In this document: positions 56,481 through 64,000 of the stretch, piece after piece | Layout: every line of letters starts with the position of its first letter | Numbering within the stretch: the stretch's first letter is position 1 | IMG/VR virus record: IMGVR_UViG_3300047310_000431 | Span: 1-64,000 of that record | Source of the DNA: a virus | Strand: one strand, 5' to 3' | Length of the DNA: 64,000 nt | Translations under genes and position numbers: made by a program | The notes under the pieces: generated by a model | Told to the model about the DNA's origin: nothing | The model's input: the letters and a program-made list of their open reading frames with translations, nothing else | Databases searched by the model: none

Positions 56481-58763
56481 TCACCTCACCCTTCTCAACG
56501 CTCCGCCGCGCGCCCGTTCAGGCCGCGACGTATTCATGAGGGCCGCCGCCGACAGTGCCGGGGACGGTGTGTAGTTCAATCCCGGATCGACCGTCGGGGG
56601 CGCAGGATTGATCAGCGACTGCGCCCGCTCGCCCTCGGCGGCGTTGGCGGCGCGCTCCATGCTTTGACCCTTCTTGGGGCCCAGCCATTCGCTGATCAGC
56701 TTGCTGGGTCCGTAGTGAGCGCCTACGCCGCCCGCGGTGAAACCACCACCGATGCCCGCCGGGCCGAGCCCGCTCGCATGGCCAAGCAACGCACCTATGA
56801 TGGTGCCCGCCGTGTCGGTGTACGCCCCTACGCGGGCCTTGCCCTTCGCCTCGAACTCCTTCGAGCGGTCGAGGGCCTCCTTGACCTGCGCGGTCTTGGG
56901 CGGGTTCTTGGGCTGGGTGAAGCTGCCGACACGGTCCAGAACCTCCTGATGCCGAGCCAGTTGCGCCAACTCGTCTGGCGTAAAGAGCGTCTTGTAGATG
57001 TCGGCCTGCGGCCCGTTAAGCGCCGCCTTGATCGCGTTGGACGACAGCTTGGGCGACAACGGGTCGTAGGTTTTGCCGAGGAACAGGTTCTGCAGCGCGC
57101 CTTCCTTCATTGCCGCCAAGCCTGCCGGATCGTTGGCAAAGACGTCCTTCAGGCGTTCGATGGACGTGATAGCCTCGCCACTCTTGAATGCGCCGCTGCC
57201 AAACAGTCGATTGAACTGGGCGAGACCGCTCTCCTCCGGATGCTGCATGATCTTGAGCGCGGTATTGAGGTCCTTCGCCTGCCAGCGTCCCGGCTCGAAT
57301 GTCTTGACGCGATCCGAATGCATCGCACGCGCGTCATTGAGTAGTGGATTGCCCTTGCCCAATTGCTCGTCGAAAGCGTCGAGAATCTGGCGCATGGCGT
57401 AGAGGTCAGTGCCGTTGGCCTTGGCTGACTCGCGCAGTCCATTGACATACTTGCGCATAATGTCGACCGACTTCCACGATGCCCCCGACGTACCGGGCGG
57501 CGGCAACATCTCGGCGGGCAATGCACTGGGGAGTCGTCCACTGGCGGCCCATTCCTGCAATGCCTTGAGGGCCTGCGCCGCATTGGGGGCCGCCTCGGCG
57601 GTGGTGACGAAGCCGTTGCCCAGCATCTTGTTGACGGCAGCGTCCGGCACACCCTTGAGGACCGTCTCGTTGACCGACGGTGGGATACCGCGATTGGCCA
57701 GTTCGACCGGATCAAAGGCTTTTTCGTAGGCCGCCTTGACATTGTTGCGGGCTGCCTGATTGGCAACATTGTAGCGCTCGGAAATTGTTTCACCGACTGC
57801 CTTGGGCTCCATCGCCGTGGGATTGCCCGTCAGGTCCGCACGAACCTTGTCGCCGCGCTCGACCAGACCGGCGCGGCGCGCTTCGTCGGCGTCGTTGATG
57901 ATGTCGGCCGCCCGCATACCCTGCGTGCCATTCCTCATGTTGTCTTCGAGAAGCTGCTTTTCGCGGCTGCCTGTCGCCATGCTGTTGGTCGGCGCGACCC
58001 CGGCCTCGTCGAACAGCGTGTGCTGATACTCCTGCGCCATCTTGGCCTTGTCCCAGCCCAGTTCATTGCCGCGCACGCGCAGCCGCTCGATCTGATCAGG
58101 CAGGAGATGGTCGGTCCTGATGCCCATGTCGGTCAGCCGCTGAACGGCGGCGGCGGCATCGGCTGCCGCAATTGTCTTGGGGATCACGCCTACCGCGCGT
58201 CCGGCCGCGGTGAGCGCAGCCTCGCCTCCGGTCTTGACGACTCGCGCCGCCGGACCGACTACGGGAAGAACATCGCTCGCCGTGCCCAACGGATGTTCAG
58301 CGACATGACGGCCCACCGTCTGGACGCCATGCTTGGGCGAGAAGGGCCCCATGCCCTCGCCGCCGCTCAACCATCCGCCGTAACTGTCCTGCAGGCCATA
58401 AAGGGCTTCGAGGCCCGGCTGCATGACTTCCTTTTTGAGTCGTTCAGCCTGCGCATCCTTGCCAAACAGCTTGGCCGCGCCGTACGCGGTGCCGGTGATG
58501 GGCAGGCTGGCGAGACTGAGCAGCGACTCGGCCATCGCGCCGAGGCCTTCCTTGATTACGGACGGCTTTTTGGCGACCGTATTCAAGGTTTTGGGAATGT
58601 CCTCAGTGATGAACTTGCCTACCGACTCGGCGGCCTTCCCCGGAACCTCGGACGGTTCGTAGATGCGCTTCTCTTCAGTCCCGGCATAGGGGCTATTGAC
58701 GGTCGTCGAAGTCGGCGTCACCGACTCCTTGGCCTCAGTCCCCTCGTAAGGATTGGGAGGCAT
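56481..58763 (-). CDS. Internal/ejection-type virion protein (760 aa)
   Basis: Begins MPPNPYEGTEAKESVTPTST. A Thr/Ser/Pro-rich start, then long helices (SLLSLASLPITGTAYGAAKLF, QPGLEALYGLQDSYGGWL) and Ala/Gly-rich regions (ARVVKTGGEAALTAAGRAVG, FTAGGVGAHYGPSKLISEWL) that look like membrane-active helices. Such large helical proteins upstream of the virion lysozyme and fibre genes are the typical internal cores that leave the capsid with DNA. No family is certain. Function inferred from architecture and position. Confidence 0.5.
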   Translation of the reverse strand: MPPNPYEGTEAKESVTPTSTTVNSPYAGTEEKRIYEPSEVPGKAAESVGKFITEDIPKTLNTVAKKPSVIKEGLGAMAESLLSLASLPITGTAYGAAKLFGKDAQAERLKKEVMQPGLEALYGLQDSYGGWLSGGEGMGPFSPKHGVQTVGRHVAEHPLGTASDVLPVVGPAARVVKTGGEAALTAAGRAVGVIPKTIAAADAAAAVQRLTDMGIRTDHLLPDQIERLRVRGNELGWDKAKMAQEYQHTLFDEAGVAPTNSMATGSREKQLLEDNMRNGTQGMRAADIINDADEARRAGLVERGDKVRADLTGNPTAMEPKAVGETISERYNVANQAARNNVKAAYEKAFDPVELANRGIPPSVNETVLKGVPDAAVNKMLGNGFVTTAEAAPNAAQALKALQEWAASGRLPSALPAEMLPPPGTSGASWKSVDIMRKYVNGLRESAKANGTDLYAMRQILDAFDEQLGKGNPLLNDARAMHSDRVKTFEPGRWQAKDLNTALKIMQHPEESGLAQFNRLFGSGAFKSGEAITSIERLKDVFANDPAGLAAMKEGALQNLFLGKTYDPLSPKLSSNAIKAALNGPQADIYKTLFTPDELAQLARHQEVLDRVGSFTQPKNPPKTAQVKEALDRSKEFEAKGKARVGAYTDTAGTIIGALLGHASGLGPAGIGGGFTAGGVGAHYGPSKLISEWLGPKKGQSMERAANAAEGERAQSLINPAPPTVDPGLNYTPSPALSAAALMNTSRPERARGGALRRVR

Positions 58764-58766
58764 GGA

Positions 58767-60368
58767 TCACCTTCCTCCAAGGATTTTTTCGGCGGCACCG
58801 GGGCCGTAGTGCGCGTTGAACACATCGATGTCGCGGTTCTTGCGCAGCAAGTCGATGGCCGTCTGACCCGGCGTTGGCCACGTTTTTTCATTTGGCTTTT
58901 TTACCGTGACGCCCCACGCCTGCTTGCCTTCAGGCGTCGTGATGTCGCGCGTCATGACATGGTCGAGGACCTGCGCGGAATTATTGCCCAGCAGATCATC
59001 AAGCGTATGGACTCGACGATTTCCGAAATCCTGAGTCTTCTGCTCTGCCAGAGATACCGCCTTACCTTCGAGCAGCTTGATCGATTTGCGAATGATGGCC
59101 TGCAACGCTGCAGGCCCCTTGGCTGAATCGAACAGACTGGCGATTTCCTCCTTGGAGGCCTGCGCCACCTGCGCCCCGCCAAGGTACTTCGCCAGTTCAT
59201 CACCGATGAACTTTTTGGCTGTCTCGAAATCAGCAATCTCAGTCGAGCCGGTACCACCGGCAATGGTATTCTTGACGCGGTTCAGCATAGACAAGTCGCC
59301 ATTATCAAGGGCAGCGATGGCGGGCATCATCTCGCCAATATGGTTCATGCTGGTGCGCAGCGACGTCACGCTCTTGGCGTTCTGGTGATCACCGGTCCAC
59401 GACGCACTGGCGGTCTGGACGTTGCCGTACTTGCCGGGATTGAAACTGCGATCAACGTCGAGGGCATCATCGATAATGTGAACCATGCCCTGCTTGCCGC
59501 GCCGCTGATCCGTGATCGATTTGGGATCAAGATCGTAGTTGAGAACCTTCCAGAGTTTCCGGGCATAGCGCGGGTCCTGTGCCGCGATCTCGGCCAACTT
59601 GGCGTAATCAATGTCGGGGCTGACCATCTTCGACGGGTCGATGGTCGGATCGACGTTCTTCTGCAGAAACGGCACTACCTCTTCCGCCGTCTTGGGCGGA
59701 TCGACCACGCCGGGATTGGCGGGCCCACCGGCCGGTCCGATAGGCTTGGTACCGGGGCCACCGACTTCGACGATGACGTGAGGATTATCCTGTCGCACGA
59801 TGCCATAGCGCCCCGGCCCGAAGGCGTTGGGGTAGATGACACTGCCGTCGGCCGTATTGACCACAGGCTTGCCGGTGCGCAGGCCCGCCACTTCGATCTG
59901 TTCGATCATCCTGCGAGTCGATTCGTCGGTCTTCTCCAGATACTTCTGCTTCTCGACCAGCGGCTCCTGCTCGAACTCGCCGCGCTTGCGCTGCAGGTCG
60001 GCCAGTATCTGAAACGAATCGCGATCCTTGTTCTCCAGACCGGCGATGACCGGCGCGGCGTTCGCCATGGCGCTGCCTAGCTCGGTGGCGTAGTTCGACG
60101 CGACGCCGGGCGTGCCCTTGAGGAACCCGGCCGACATGGCGGCGCTCACCGCCGGGTCGCTTCCCATGTATCCCGTGCGCGAGTTCTTCAGACCGGTGAT
60201 CGCCTCATCGATGGCGGCGAGATTGCGCGACGTCACGTCCTGCCGCTCGTTCATCACGCTCGACAGAGCGCCGCGTGTCTGATCGGATTGCTTGCGGTAC
60301 TTGGCGGCCAGTGCGTCAGCCGCCTCCTTGTCGACGCCGCCATAGTCGACGACTGCTGGATCACTCAT
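58767..60368 (-). CDS. Internal/ejection-type virion protein (533 aa)
   Basis: Begins MSDPAVVDYGGVDKEAADALAAKY. The first ~180 residues are a long helical region with many charged residues (QRKRGEFEQEPLVEKQKYL). A middle Pro/Gly linker follows, then a globular alpha part (DYAKLAEIAAQDPRYARKLW, SMNHIGEMMPAIAALDNGD) and C-terminal WPTPGQTAIDLLRKNRDID. The LRKNRDIDxFNAxYGPGAAE phrase is common at the ends of large phage internal proteins. Probably co-packaged with the 760-aa protein encoded after it. Confidence 0.5.
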   Translation of the reverse strand: MSDPAVVDYGGVDKEAADALAAKYRKQSDQTRGALSSVMNERQDVTSRNLAAIDEAITGLKNSRTGYMGSDPAVSAAMSAGFLKGTPGVASNYATELGSAMANAAPVIAGLENKDRDSFQILADLQRKRGEFEQEPLVEKQKYLEKTDESTRRMIEQIEVAGLRTGKPVVNTADGSVIYPNAFGPGRYGIVRQDNPHVIVEVGGPGTKPIGPAGGPANPGVVDPPKTAEEVVPFLQKNVDPTIDPSKMVSPDIDYAKLAEIAAQDPRYARKLWKVLNYDLDPKSITDQRRGKQGMVHIIDDALDVDRSFNPGKYGNVQTASASWTGDHQNAKSVTSLRTSMNHIGEMMPAIAALDNGDLSMLNRVKNTIAGGTGSTEIADFETAKKFIGDELAKYLGGAQVAQASKEEIASLFDSAKGPAALQAIIRKSIKLLEGKAVSLAEQKTQDFGNRRVHTLDDLLGNNSAQVLDHVMTRDITTPEGKQAWGVTVKKPNEKTWPTPGQTAIDLLRKNRDIDVFNAHYGPGAAEKILGGR

Positions 60369-60371
60369 CGC

Positions 60372-62033
60372 CTACCTCATCATGTTCAGCGCACCGGGAG
60401 GTGGCATCATCGGCATACCACCTCCCCCGCCGCCGCCGGAGAACACACCGGGAGGAGCCATGCCCTGCGGCAGGACACCCATGCCGGGAGGGGGCATGGG
60501 CGGACGACTGTTCATCATCATCATGCCGCGCTCGACCGGGACGGAGCCGCCCACGTCGTAGCGGCTCACCGCGCCGCCCCGCGCGTAGGGCCGCGGCGTG
60601 GCATTCACCGGGAAACCCCGCGCGCGACGACTCAGCACGCCGCGCGGCTCGACGATGGGCCCGAACGCGGTGCCGCCTTGGGCGTAGCGTCGGATCATTC
60701 CGCCGCGCGCCGCCCCTGCCTGTACGATTGTCGGTGCAACGCCCGCGCCCGACGTCGCGATGCCTGCCGCTGTGTAGGGATTGTTAAGCGACGTGTAGTT
60801 AGGTCCAGTGAAACCGTTGGGCCCGCCGAAGGTATCGGAAGCTGCGTTGTAAAGGTTTTCGATTCCGCCCACACCATCCTTGGCCCCCACTGCATTGGCG
60901 GCGGTGAGGCCGCCCATGATGGTGCCCAAGGTCGACGGCGTATTGCTCGACGAGCCGGTCCCGGTCTGCGTGCTCTGCTCGGTGGTGGTCGTGGGAATCT
61001 TGAAAGGGGCCTGCACGTTGGCCAGAAAGTTGGCCATCTGGAACGGGTACTGCTTCTGGGCCAGCCAGTCGTTGTAGGCGAAGGTGCGCGGCAACTGGCC
61101 CTGCGTCTGCTGCGCAGTGCCCCAGTCCATCAGCGCCTTGTTGTTGGCGTTCTGGACGTTGTTGTAGCTGGTCCCCAAGGCTCCGTAGCTGTTGGCCAGA
61201 TTGATTCCGTTGTTGATCGATCCTGTCGTTATCCGAGAATAGGCGTCGGCGAGGTTCGTGTTCGCCTTCATGTTGGTATCGGCAACATTGGCGAGGTTCA
61301 GGCCGAGGTTCTGCCAGTTGCTGCGGTCGGCGTTGAACTGCCCGGCATTCTTGAAGTAGTCGTTGCTGGTCTGCGTCAGGTCGTTGCCCGACATCTCGTT
61401 GCCGAAGGTCCGCAGCGCCTTCTGCATGCTGGTATTGTAGCCGGTCCGTCCGATGGCCCCGTAGCCGCTGGCGAAGCGCGAGTTGAGGCCGTTCAGCGTC
61501 TCATCGAAGCCGCGGGTGGCAAGCTGGTTGCCGCGGTTTATCGCGCCTGCGAGGTAGGGGTTCTGGTAGGCCGCCTGAACATTTGGATCGGTCCAGTCGC
61601 GACCCGCCATCGAGAGCGCGCCCGCGCCAGCATCCCACGGCCGAATCGAATTTCCCGCCTGATCGAGAAACGGCTGGGCGCTGGCCAGAGAGTCACGACC
61701 CGACACCGCGTCGAGCGCGCCTTTGCCTGATCCGAACAGCGGATCGACATTGCCCTGCGCGGCGCGTATGCGGTCGCCCGCGGCGGTCTGGTCGGCCGAG
61801 AACGGCTCGAACAGCTTGCTGGAGTCGTACGACTCGTACGGCGTGTTTGCTGCGGTCTGCGCCCGGTCGAGAACGCCTTGTGTGTAATTGTTGTACCAAG
61901 ACGGGTAATTGACCGAAGTCGTGCGGTTCAGGTTCTGGGCGGAGGTCGACGCGCCTGAGCCCTTGTTCAAGGCAGAACTTGCCGCACCGACAACGGAAGA
62001 TGCGACCATCGCCGCTGGCAACATCCAAGCCAT
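60372..62033 (-). CDS. Internal virion/ejection-type protein (553 aa)
   Basis: Begins MAWMLPAAMVASSVVGAASSAL, a hydrophobic, Ala-rich start like that of phage pre-ejection proteins that insert into membranes. The middle is Asn/Gln-rich and helical (RGNQLATRGFDETLNGLNSRF, GYGAIGRTGYNTSMQKALRTFG), and the end is Gly/Pro-rich (PMPPPGMGVLPQGMAPPG). Related proteins with an MxWxxPAxxAxSxxGA start occur beside large internal proteins. It shares one base with the upstream gene's stop (TGATG). It contains the palindromic motif pair at 61822-61835. Confidence 0.52.
   Translation of the reverse strand: MAWMLPAAMVASSVVGAASSALNKGSGASTSAQNLNRTTSVNYPSWYNNYTQGVLDRAQTAANTPYESYDSSKLFEPFSADQTAAGDRIRAAQGNVDPLFGSGKGALDAVSGRDSLASAQPFLDQAGNSIRPWDAGAGALSMAGRDWTDPNVQAAYQNPYLAGAINRGNQLATRGFDETLNGLNSRFASGYGAIGRTGYNTSMQKALRTFGNEMSGNDLTQTSNDYFKNAGQFNADRSNWQNLGLNLANVADTNMKANTNLADAYSRITTGSINNGINLANSYGALGTSYNNVQNANNKALMDWGTAQQTQGQLPRTFAYNDWLAQKQYPFQMANFLANVQAPFKIPTTTTEQSTQTGTGSSSNTPSTLGTIMGGLTAANAVGAKDGVGGIENLYNAASDTFGGPNGFTGPNYTSLNNPYTAAGIATSGAGVAPTIVQAGAARGGMIRRYAQGGTAFGPIVEPRGVLSRRARGFPVNATPRPYARGGAVSRYDVGGSVPVERGMMMMNSRPPMPPPGMGVLPQGMAPPGVFSGGGGGGGMPMMPPPGALNMMR
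61822..61835. repeat. Palindrome made of two GAGTCGT motifs
   Basis: GAGTCGTACGACTC is a perfect 14-base palindrome formed by two head-to-head copies of the dispersed 7-mer. It codes for part of YESYDSSK in the ejection-type protein. It is the only such pairing seen in the window. Confidence 0.85.
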
Positions 62034-62482
62034 CAGAGCACCTTCATCATTGTATGCGCACCGGGCACCCAGCCGAGACGTCCGAGGACACGGACCCAGC
62101 CTTTACGCCCGACAACGCAAGTGAACTTGCAGCCTTGTGCGTGTGCATACTGGGTAAAGGCCGCATCAAACGACTCGATCCAGTCCTTCATGCCGTCGCC
62201 GCCAATCGCCACCAGATTGAGCGCCTTGCCGCGCGAGCCCCGCTCGATGCGGGTGATGAAGGTTCCCAGCAGTCGCTTGCGCTTCTCGACCACCCACAGC
62301 GTCGAGTTGCGGCGCACGATGTCGTGGAACATGTCTGCGGCGGTGACCAGAGAATGCGACTGGTCGAAGGCACGGTCGAGCCAGTGGTGGACACGGCTCC
62401 ACACCTCGATGGGATGCTCGACCGGATGAACGTGGATATGGTCCACCGGGTACGAGTCGTTGAGGATCGAGTGGACGCTCAT
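62033..62482 (-). CDS. GNAT-like acetyltransferase-fold protein (149 aa)
   Basis: Starts MSVHSILNDSYPVDHIHVHPV; the ATG overlaps the stop of the HNH gene (ATGA). Middle strands FHDIVRRNSTLWVVEK and LLGTFITRIERGSRGKALNLVAIGGDGM and the end GCKFTCVVGRKGWVRVLGRLGWVPGAHTM (in outline) follow the GNAT fold, whose last part is the G-x-x-GW-x-x-LxxLGF motif. Podoviruses often carry such a small protein before the internal core genes; some are thought to be virion proteins without enzyme activity. The acetyl-CoA loop is not clear. Confidence 0.6.
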   Translation of the reverse strand: MSVHSILNDSYPVDHIHVHPVEHPIEVWSRVHHWLDRAFDQSHSLVTAADMFHDIVRRNSTLWVVEKRKRLLGTFITRIERGSRGKALNLVAIGGDGMKDWIESFDAAFTQYAHAQGCKFTCVVGRKGWVRVLGRLGWVPGAHTMMKVL

Positions 62483-62988
62483 GCCGTGTGCCTCCGAACG
62501 CTGCGCTTGCGCTTGTTCCGACGCTGATCTTCGCTGGTCGCCCAACGGCAATTTTTTGGTGAATAGGGGCCGTCGTTGTTTTTGCGGTCCAACGTCATGC
62601 CTGCCGGGCGCTCCCCCATATCGGCAAGGAAATTATCGAACGACTCCCAACGTGAGACGTAGGTGATTCCGCGTCCGCCGTAGTCGCGATAGCGATTGTT
62701 CTTGGAATTTTTGCAGCGCCCCTTCATCGAGTACCAAGACCCGTATGTTGGTGTGTGCGTCAGGCCGTGCGTAGTCGATGCCGCCTTGACCAACTCTTTA
62801 CGCAAACAGCCACATGAACGAATAAGCCCCTGCTTCACATCGCCGACGCGCAGCACCTTGATGTTCCCGCACTTGCAGCCATAGGCCGCGAGCTTGTTGT
62901 GTCTGTTAACTCGACGAGTCAGTACGCCCAGCAACGTCAGACGGGACGGGATCGCAGAACTGTCGCGTGAAATTCCGGCAGAAAGCAT
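62479..62988 (-). CDS. HNH homing-type endonuclease (169 aa)
   Basis: Begins MLSAGISRDSSAIPSRL. The first ~70 residues hold a zinc-type unit (YGCKCGNIKVLRVGD and RSCGCLRKE). The C-terminal ~95 residues follow the phage HNH pattern YGSWYSMKGRCKNSKNNRYRDYGGRGI (in outline), WESFDNFLADMG, then GMTLDRKNNDGPYSPKNCRW with RWATSEDQRRNK. This is a typical free-standing homing endonuclease. It overlaps both neighbours, so it has been absorbed into the operon. Many A-rich codons set it apart from the GC-rich genes beside it. Confidence 0.82.
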   Translation of the reverse strand: MLSAGISRDSSAIPSRLTLLGVLTRRVNRHNKLAAYGCKCGNIKVLRVGDVKQGLIRSCGCLRKELVKAASTTHGLTHTPTYGSWYSMKGRCKNSKNNRYRDYGGRGITYVSRWESFDNFLADMGERPAGMTLDRKNNDGPYSPKNCRWATSEDQRRNKRKRSVRRHTA

Positions 62989-63815
62989 TACGAATCTCTC
63001 GGTAAATACGATTCAGGTTGTCTGGCATTTGGCGAGAACTTGCCCTTGGCCAATGCCGCGCCTTTGTGCTTGCGCACGTTGGCCCGGAACTTGTCCATCA
63101 CCTTGGCTCCAGCATCTGGGCTGCCGTCGCCTAACATACTCATTGTCTCACTATCCACAACGTACTCATTGGGACTGAGCCGGGCTTCGACCTTGTCGGA
63201 CCGGCCGTTCTGGCCGTCCGGCGACACGAACCTCTGGCTGTCCGGACCGCCCGTCGCGAAGTGATGGCGGACCGGCAGACGCGGGTCCTCGGGCAGGCCG
63301 ATGAGGTCGGGGTAGCCGCCGCGGGCGAGGCCGCCGCCGCCACCGCCGGACTGCGCCATCAGGCTCCTGATCTGGTCCGTCGGGTTGCCGCCGCCGATAC
63401 CGGGAGGCAGTCCCTGCGGCATGCCCCCCGGCATGCCGGGCATGCCGCCAGCCATGCCGGAAACCCCTGACATGATGCCCTTCACCGCCTCGGCCGCGCC
63501 CTGCTTCATGGCCTCGGCCAGCGCCTGCTGGTGCTCCATACGCTGGCGTTGCTGGGTCTCTCCGGAAATAAGGCCGAGGACCCGATTGATCAGCCCCTCG
63601 TTGCCCGGCTTGGGAGGCCGTACAGAGGGGGCTGGCGGGGCCACTGGAGGGCCACCGGGAGGAAGGGCACCGGGAGGGCCCGCCATGCCGGGCGGCCCTC
63701 CCATGGGCATCTGCATGGCTTGGGGAGGAGGTCCTCCCGGCATCGGCGGTGGACCTGACTGCGGAGATGCGACCTGCGACAGCGCCCCCTGTGGCGGGGG
63801 AGGAAATGGCGGCAT
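62988..63815 (-). CDS. Pro/Gly-rich virion-type protein (275 aa)
   Basis: Begins MPPFPPPPQGALSQV with GGGAG upstream (an in-frame ATG upstream lacks one). The first ~150 residues are Pro/Gly/Met-rich (GGPPPQAMQMPMGG and MAGGMPGMPGGMPQGL). The C-terminal ~90 residues are conserved-looking: GGPDSQRFVSPDGQNGRSDKV, ARLSPNEYVVDSETMSMLGDG, AGAKVMDKFRANVRKHKGAAL. This ARLSPNEYVVxxxxVxxLGDGS phrase is frequent in podovirus internal or neck-associated proteins. Probable virion protein. Confidence 0.6.
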   Translation of the reverse strand: MPPFPPPPQGALSQVASPQSGPPPMPGGPPPQAMQMPMGGPPGMAGPPGALPPGGPPVAPPAPSVRPPKPGNEGLINRVLGLISGETQQRQRMEHQQALAEAMKQGAAEAVKGIMSGVSGMAGGMPGMPGGMPQGLPPGIGGGNPTDQIRSLMAQSGGGGGGLARGGYPDLIGLPEDPRLPVRHHFATGGPDSQRFVSPDGQNGRSDKVEARLSPNEYVVDSETMSMLGDGSPDAGAKVMDKFRANVRKHKGAALAKGKFSPNARQPESYLPRDS

Positions 63816-63917
63816 GACGAAACGACTCCCGTTGCAGTCGATCCGCCGCCGCAAAGCCGCCGATGAGCGTGGCCTACCCGTAGCTGACAGAAGATCGACA
63901 GATTACACCCACAAGAC
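63816..63917. other. Short intergenic region with operator-like box
   Basis: About 100 bases between two leftward genes. ATCGACAG at 63894-63901 matches the core of the promoter-associated box, here read in the opposite sense to the gene. One ACGACTC motif lies at about 63821. No clear promoter hexamers. Confidence 0.4.
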
Positions 63918-64000
63918 TCAAAGCGCCAAGGCGGACCGTAGAGCCAGCGCCCACTCGCGCCAGTCGTCGAACTGGGCGTGATAGGGCGTATCAGGGACGT
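63918..64000 (-). CDS. Partial CDS, C-terminus only
   Basis: The last 26 codons of a leftward gene that enters from beyond the window, ending PYHAQFDDWREWALALRSALAL. This aromatic, acidic-basic ending (HYAQFxDWREWAxxL) is a recognisable tail of some podovirus virion or internal proteins, but no function can be given from it. Confidence 0.5.
   Translation of the reverse strand, partial: VPDTPYHAQFDDWREWALALRSALAL

Noticed and set aside
60288-61730. Plus-strand frame of 480 aa opposite the ejection-type protein
   Set aside because: No motif or start signal; the minus-strand gene is coupled to its neighbours.
1-64000. tRNA genes
   Set aside because: I looked for the T-loop GGTTCGA-type pattern with a matching acceptor stem, including in the noncoding stretches at 29.9, 31.6 and 36.2 kb, and saw none.
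1-64000. Temperate lifestyle genes (integrase, excisionase, repressor)
   Set aside because: No tyrosine or serine recombinase motif or CI-like repressor is visible. Small helix-turn-helix-like proteins alone do not support lysogeny.

Overview
This 64 kb window is a double-stranded DNA tailed-phage genome, or most of one. It is GC-rich and densely packed, and dozens of genes are joined by 1- or 4-base start/stop overlaps (ATGA, TGATG, TAATG). It carries a large terminase, a long portal, a scaffold-like protein, a gpT-like capsid protein, head-tail adaptor genes, very large internal proteins and a virion glucosaminidase. I see no tail tape measure, sheath or tail tube, which points to a short-tailed (podovirus-like) phage. 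There is no integrase or recognisable lysogeny repressor, no tRNA gene and no phage RNA polymerase. The host cannot be read directly. High GC and the recurrent GAGTC/GACTC core (a form of the GANTC site methylated by CcrM in Alphaproteobacteria) make an alphaproteobacterium a reasonable but unproven guess.

Layout. 1-17.2 kb (minus strand): head genes, namely adaptor, major capsid, decoration-like protein, scaffold, GroES-like co-chaperonin, small membrane proteins, 899-aa portal and a ~2,090-aa polyvalent protein. 17.3-19.4 kb (minus): a small-gene operon that looks like an anti-defence block, with a Tad2/DUF2829 protein and a possible Acb2/Tad1-hairpin protein. 19.5-20.3 kb (plus): lysis genes (small membrane protein, M15 peptidase) ending in a strong bidirectional terminator. 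20.4-26.4 kb (minus): large terminase, an Ig-like protein, many tiny genes, a Lar-type zinc-ribbon protein, an adenine-methyltransferase-like protein and a possible small terminase. 26.7-29.85 kb (minus): VapE-like helicase and a primase-polymerase-like protein.

30-44.8 kb is mostly plus strand and is driven by four near-identical promoter-leader modules (30.07, 31.75, 36.27, 40.66 kb). Each has an AATCGACAGGA-type box, a TTGAC -35, a GATAA-like -10, a small CGGGC/GCCCG hairpin and an AAGGAG ribosome binding site. They serve small accessory genes, a secreted cysteine-rich peptide, an amidoligase plus gamma-glutamylcyclotransferase pair, a family A DNA polymerase and an SF2 helicase. A minus-strand block at 33.4-36.2 kb carries a likely single-stranded DNA-binding protein. 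44.8-46.7 kb holds a small PD-(D/E)XK-like nuclease and a second cyclotransferase. 46.7-64 kb (minus) holds modular, collagen-like tail fibres, a 10-repeat beta protein, the virion glucosaminidase, large internal/ejection-type proteins, a GNAT-like protein and an HNH endonuclease.

The strongest unexplained signal is the 7-mer GAGTCGT (ACGACTC on the other strand). I found it about 85-90 times by eye, where about 8 are expected by chance. It occurs on both strands, in all three codon phases and in noncoding DNA. The partial genes at both ends show that the virion gene cluster continues beyond the window.
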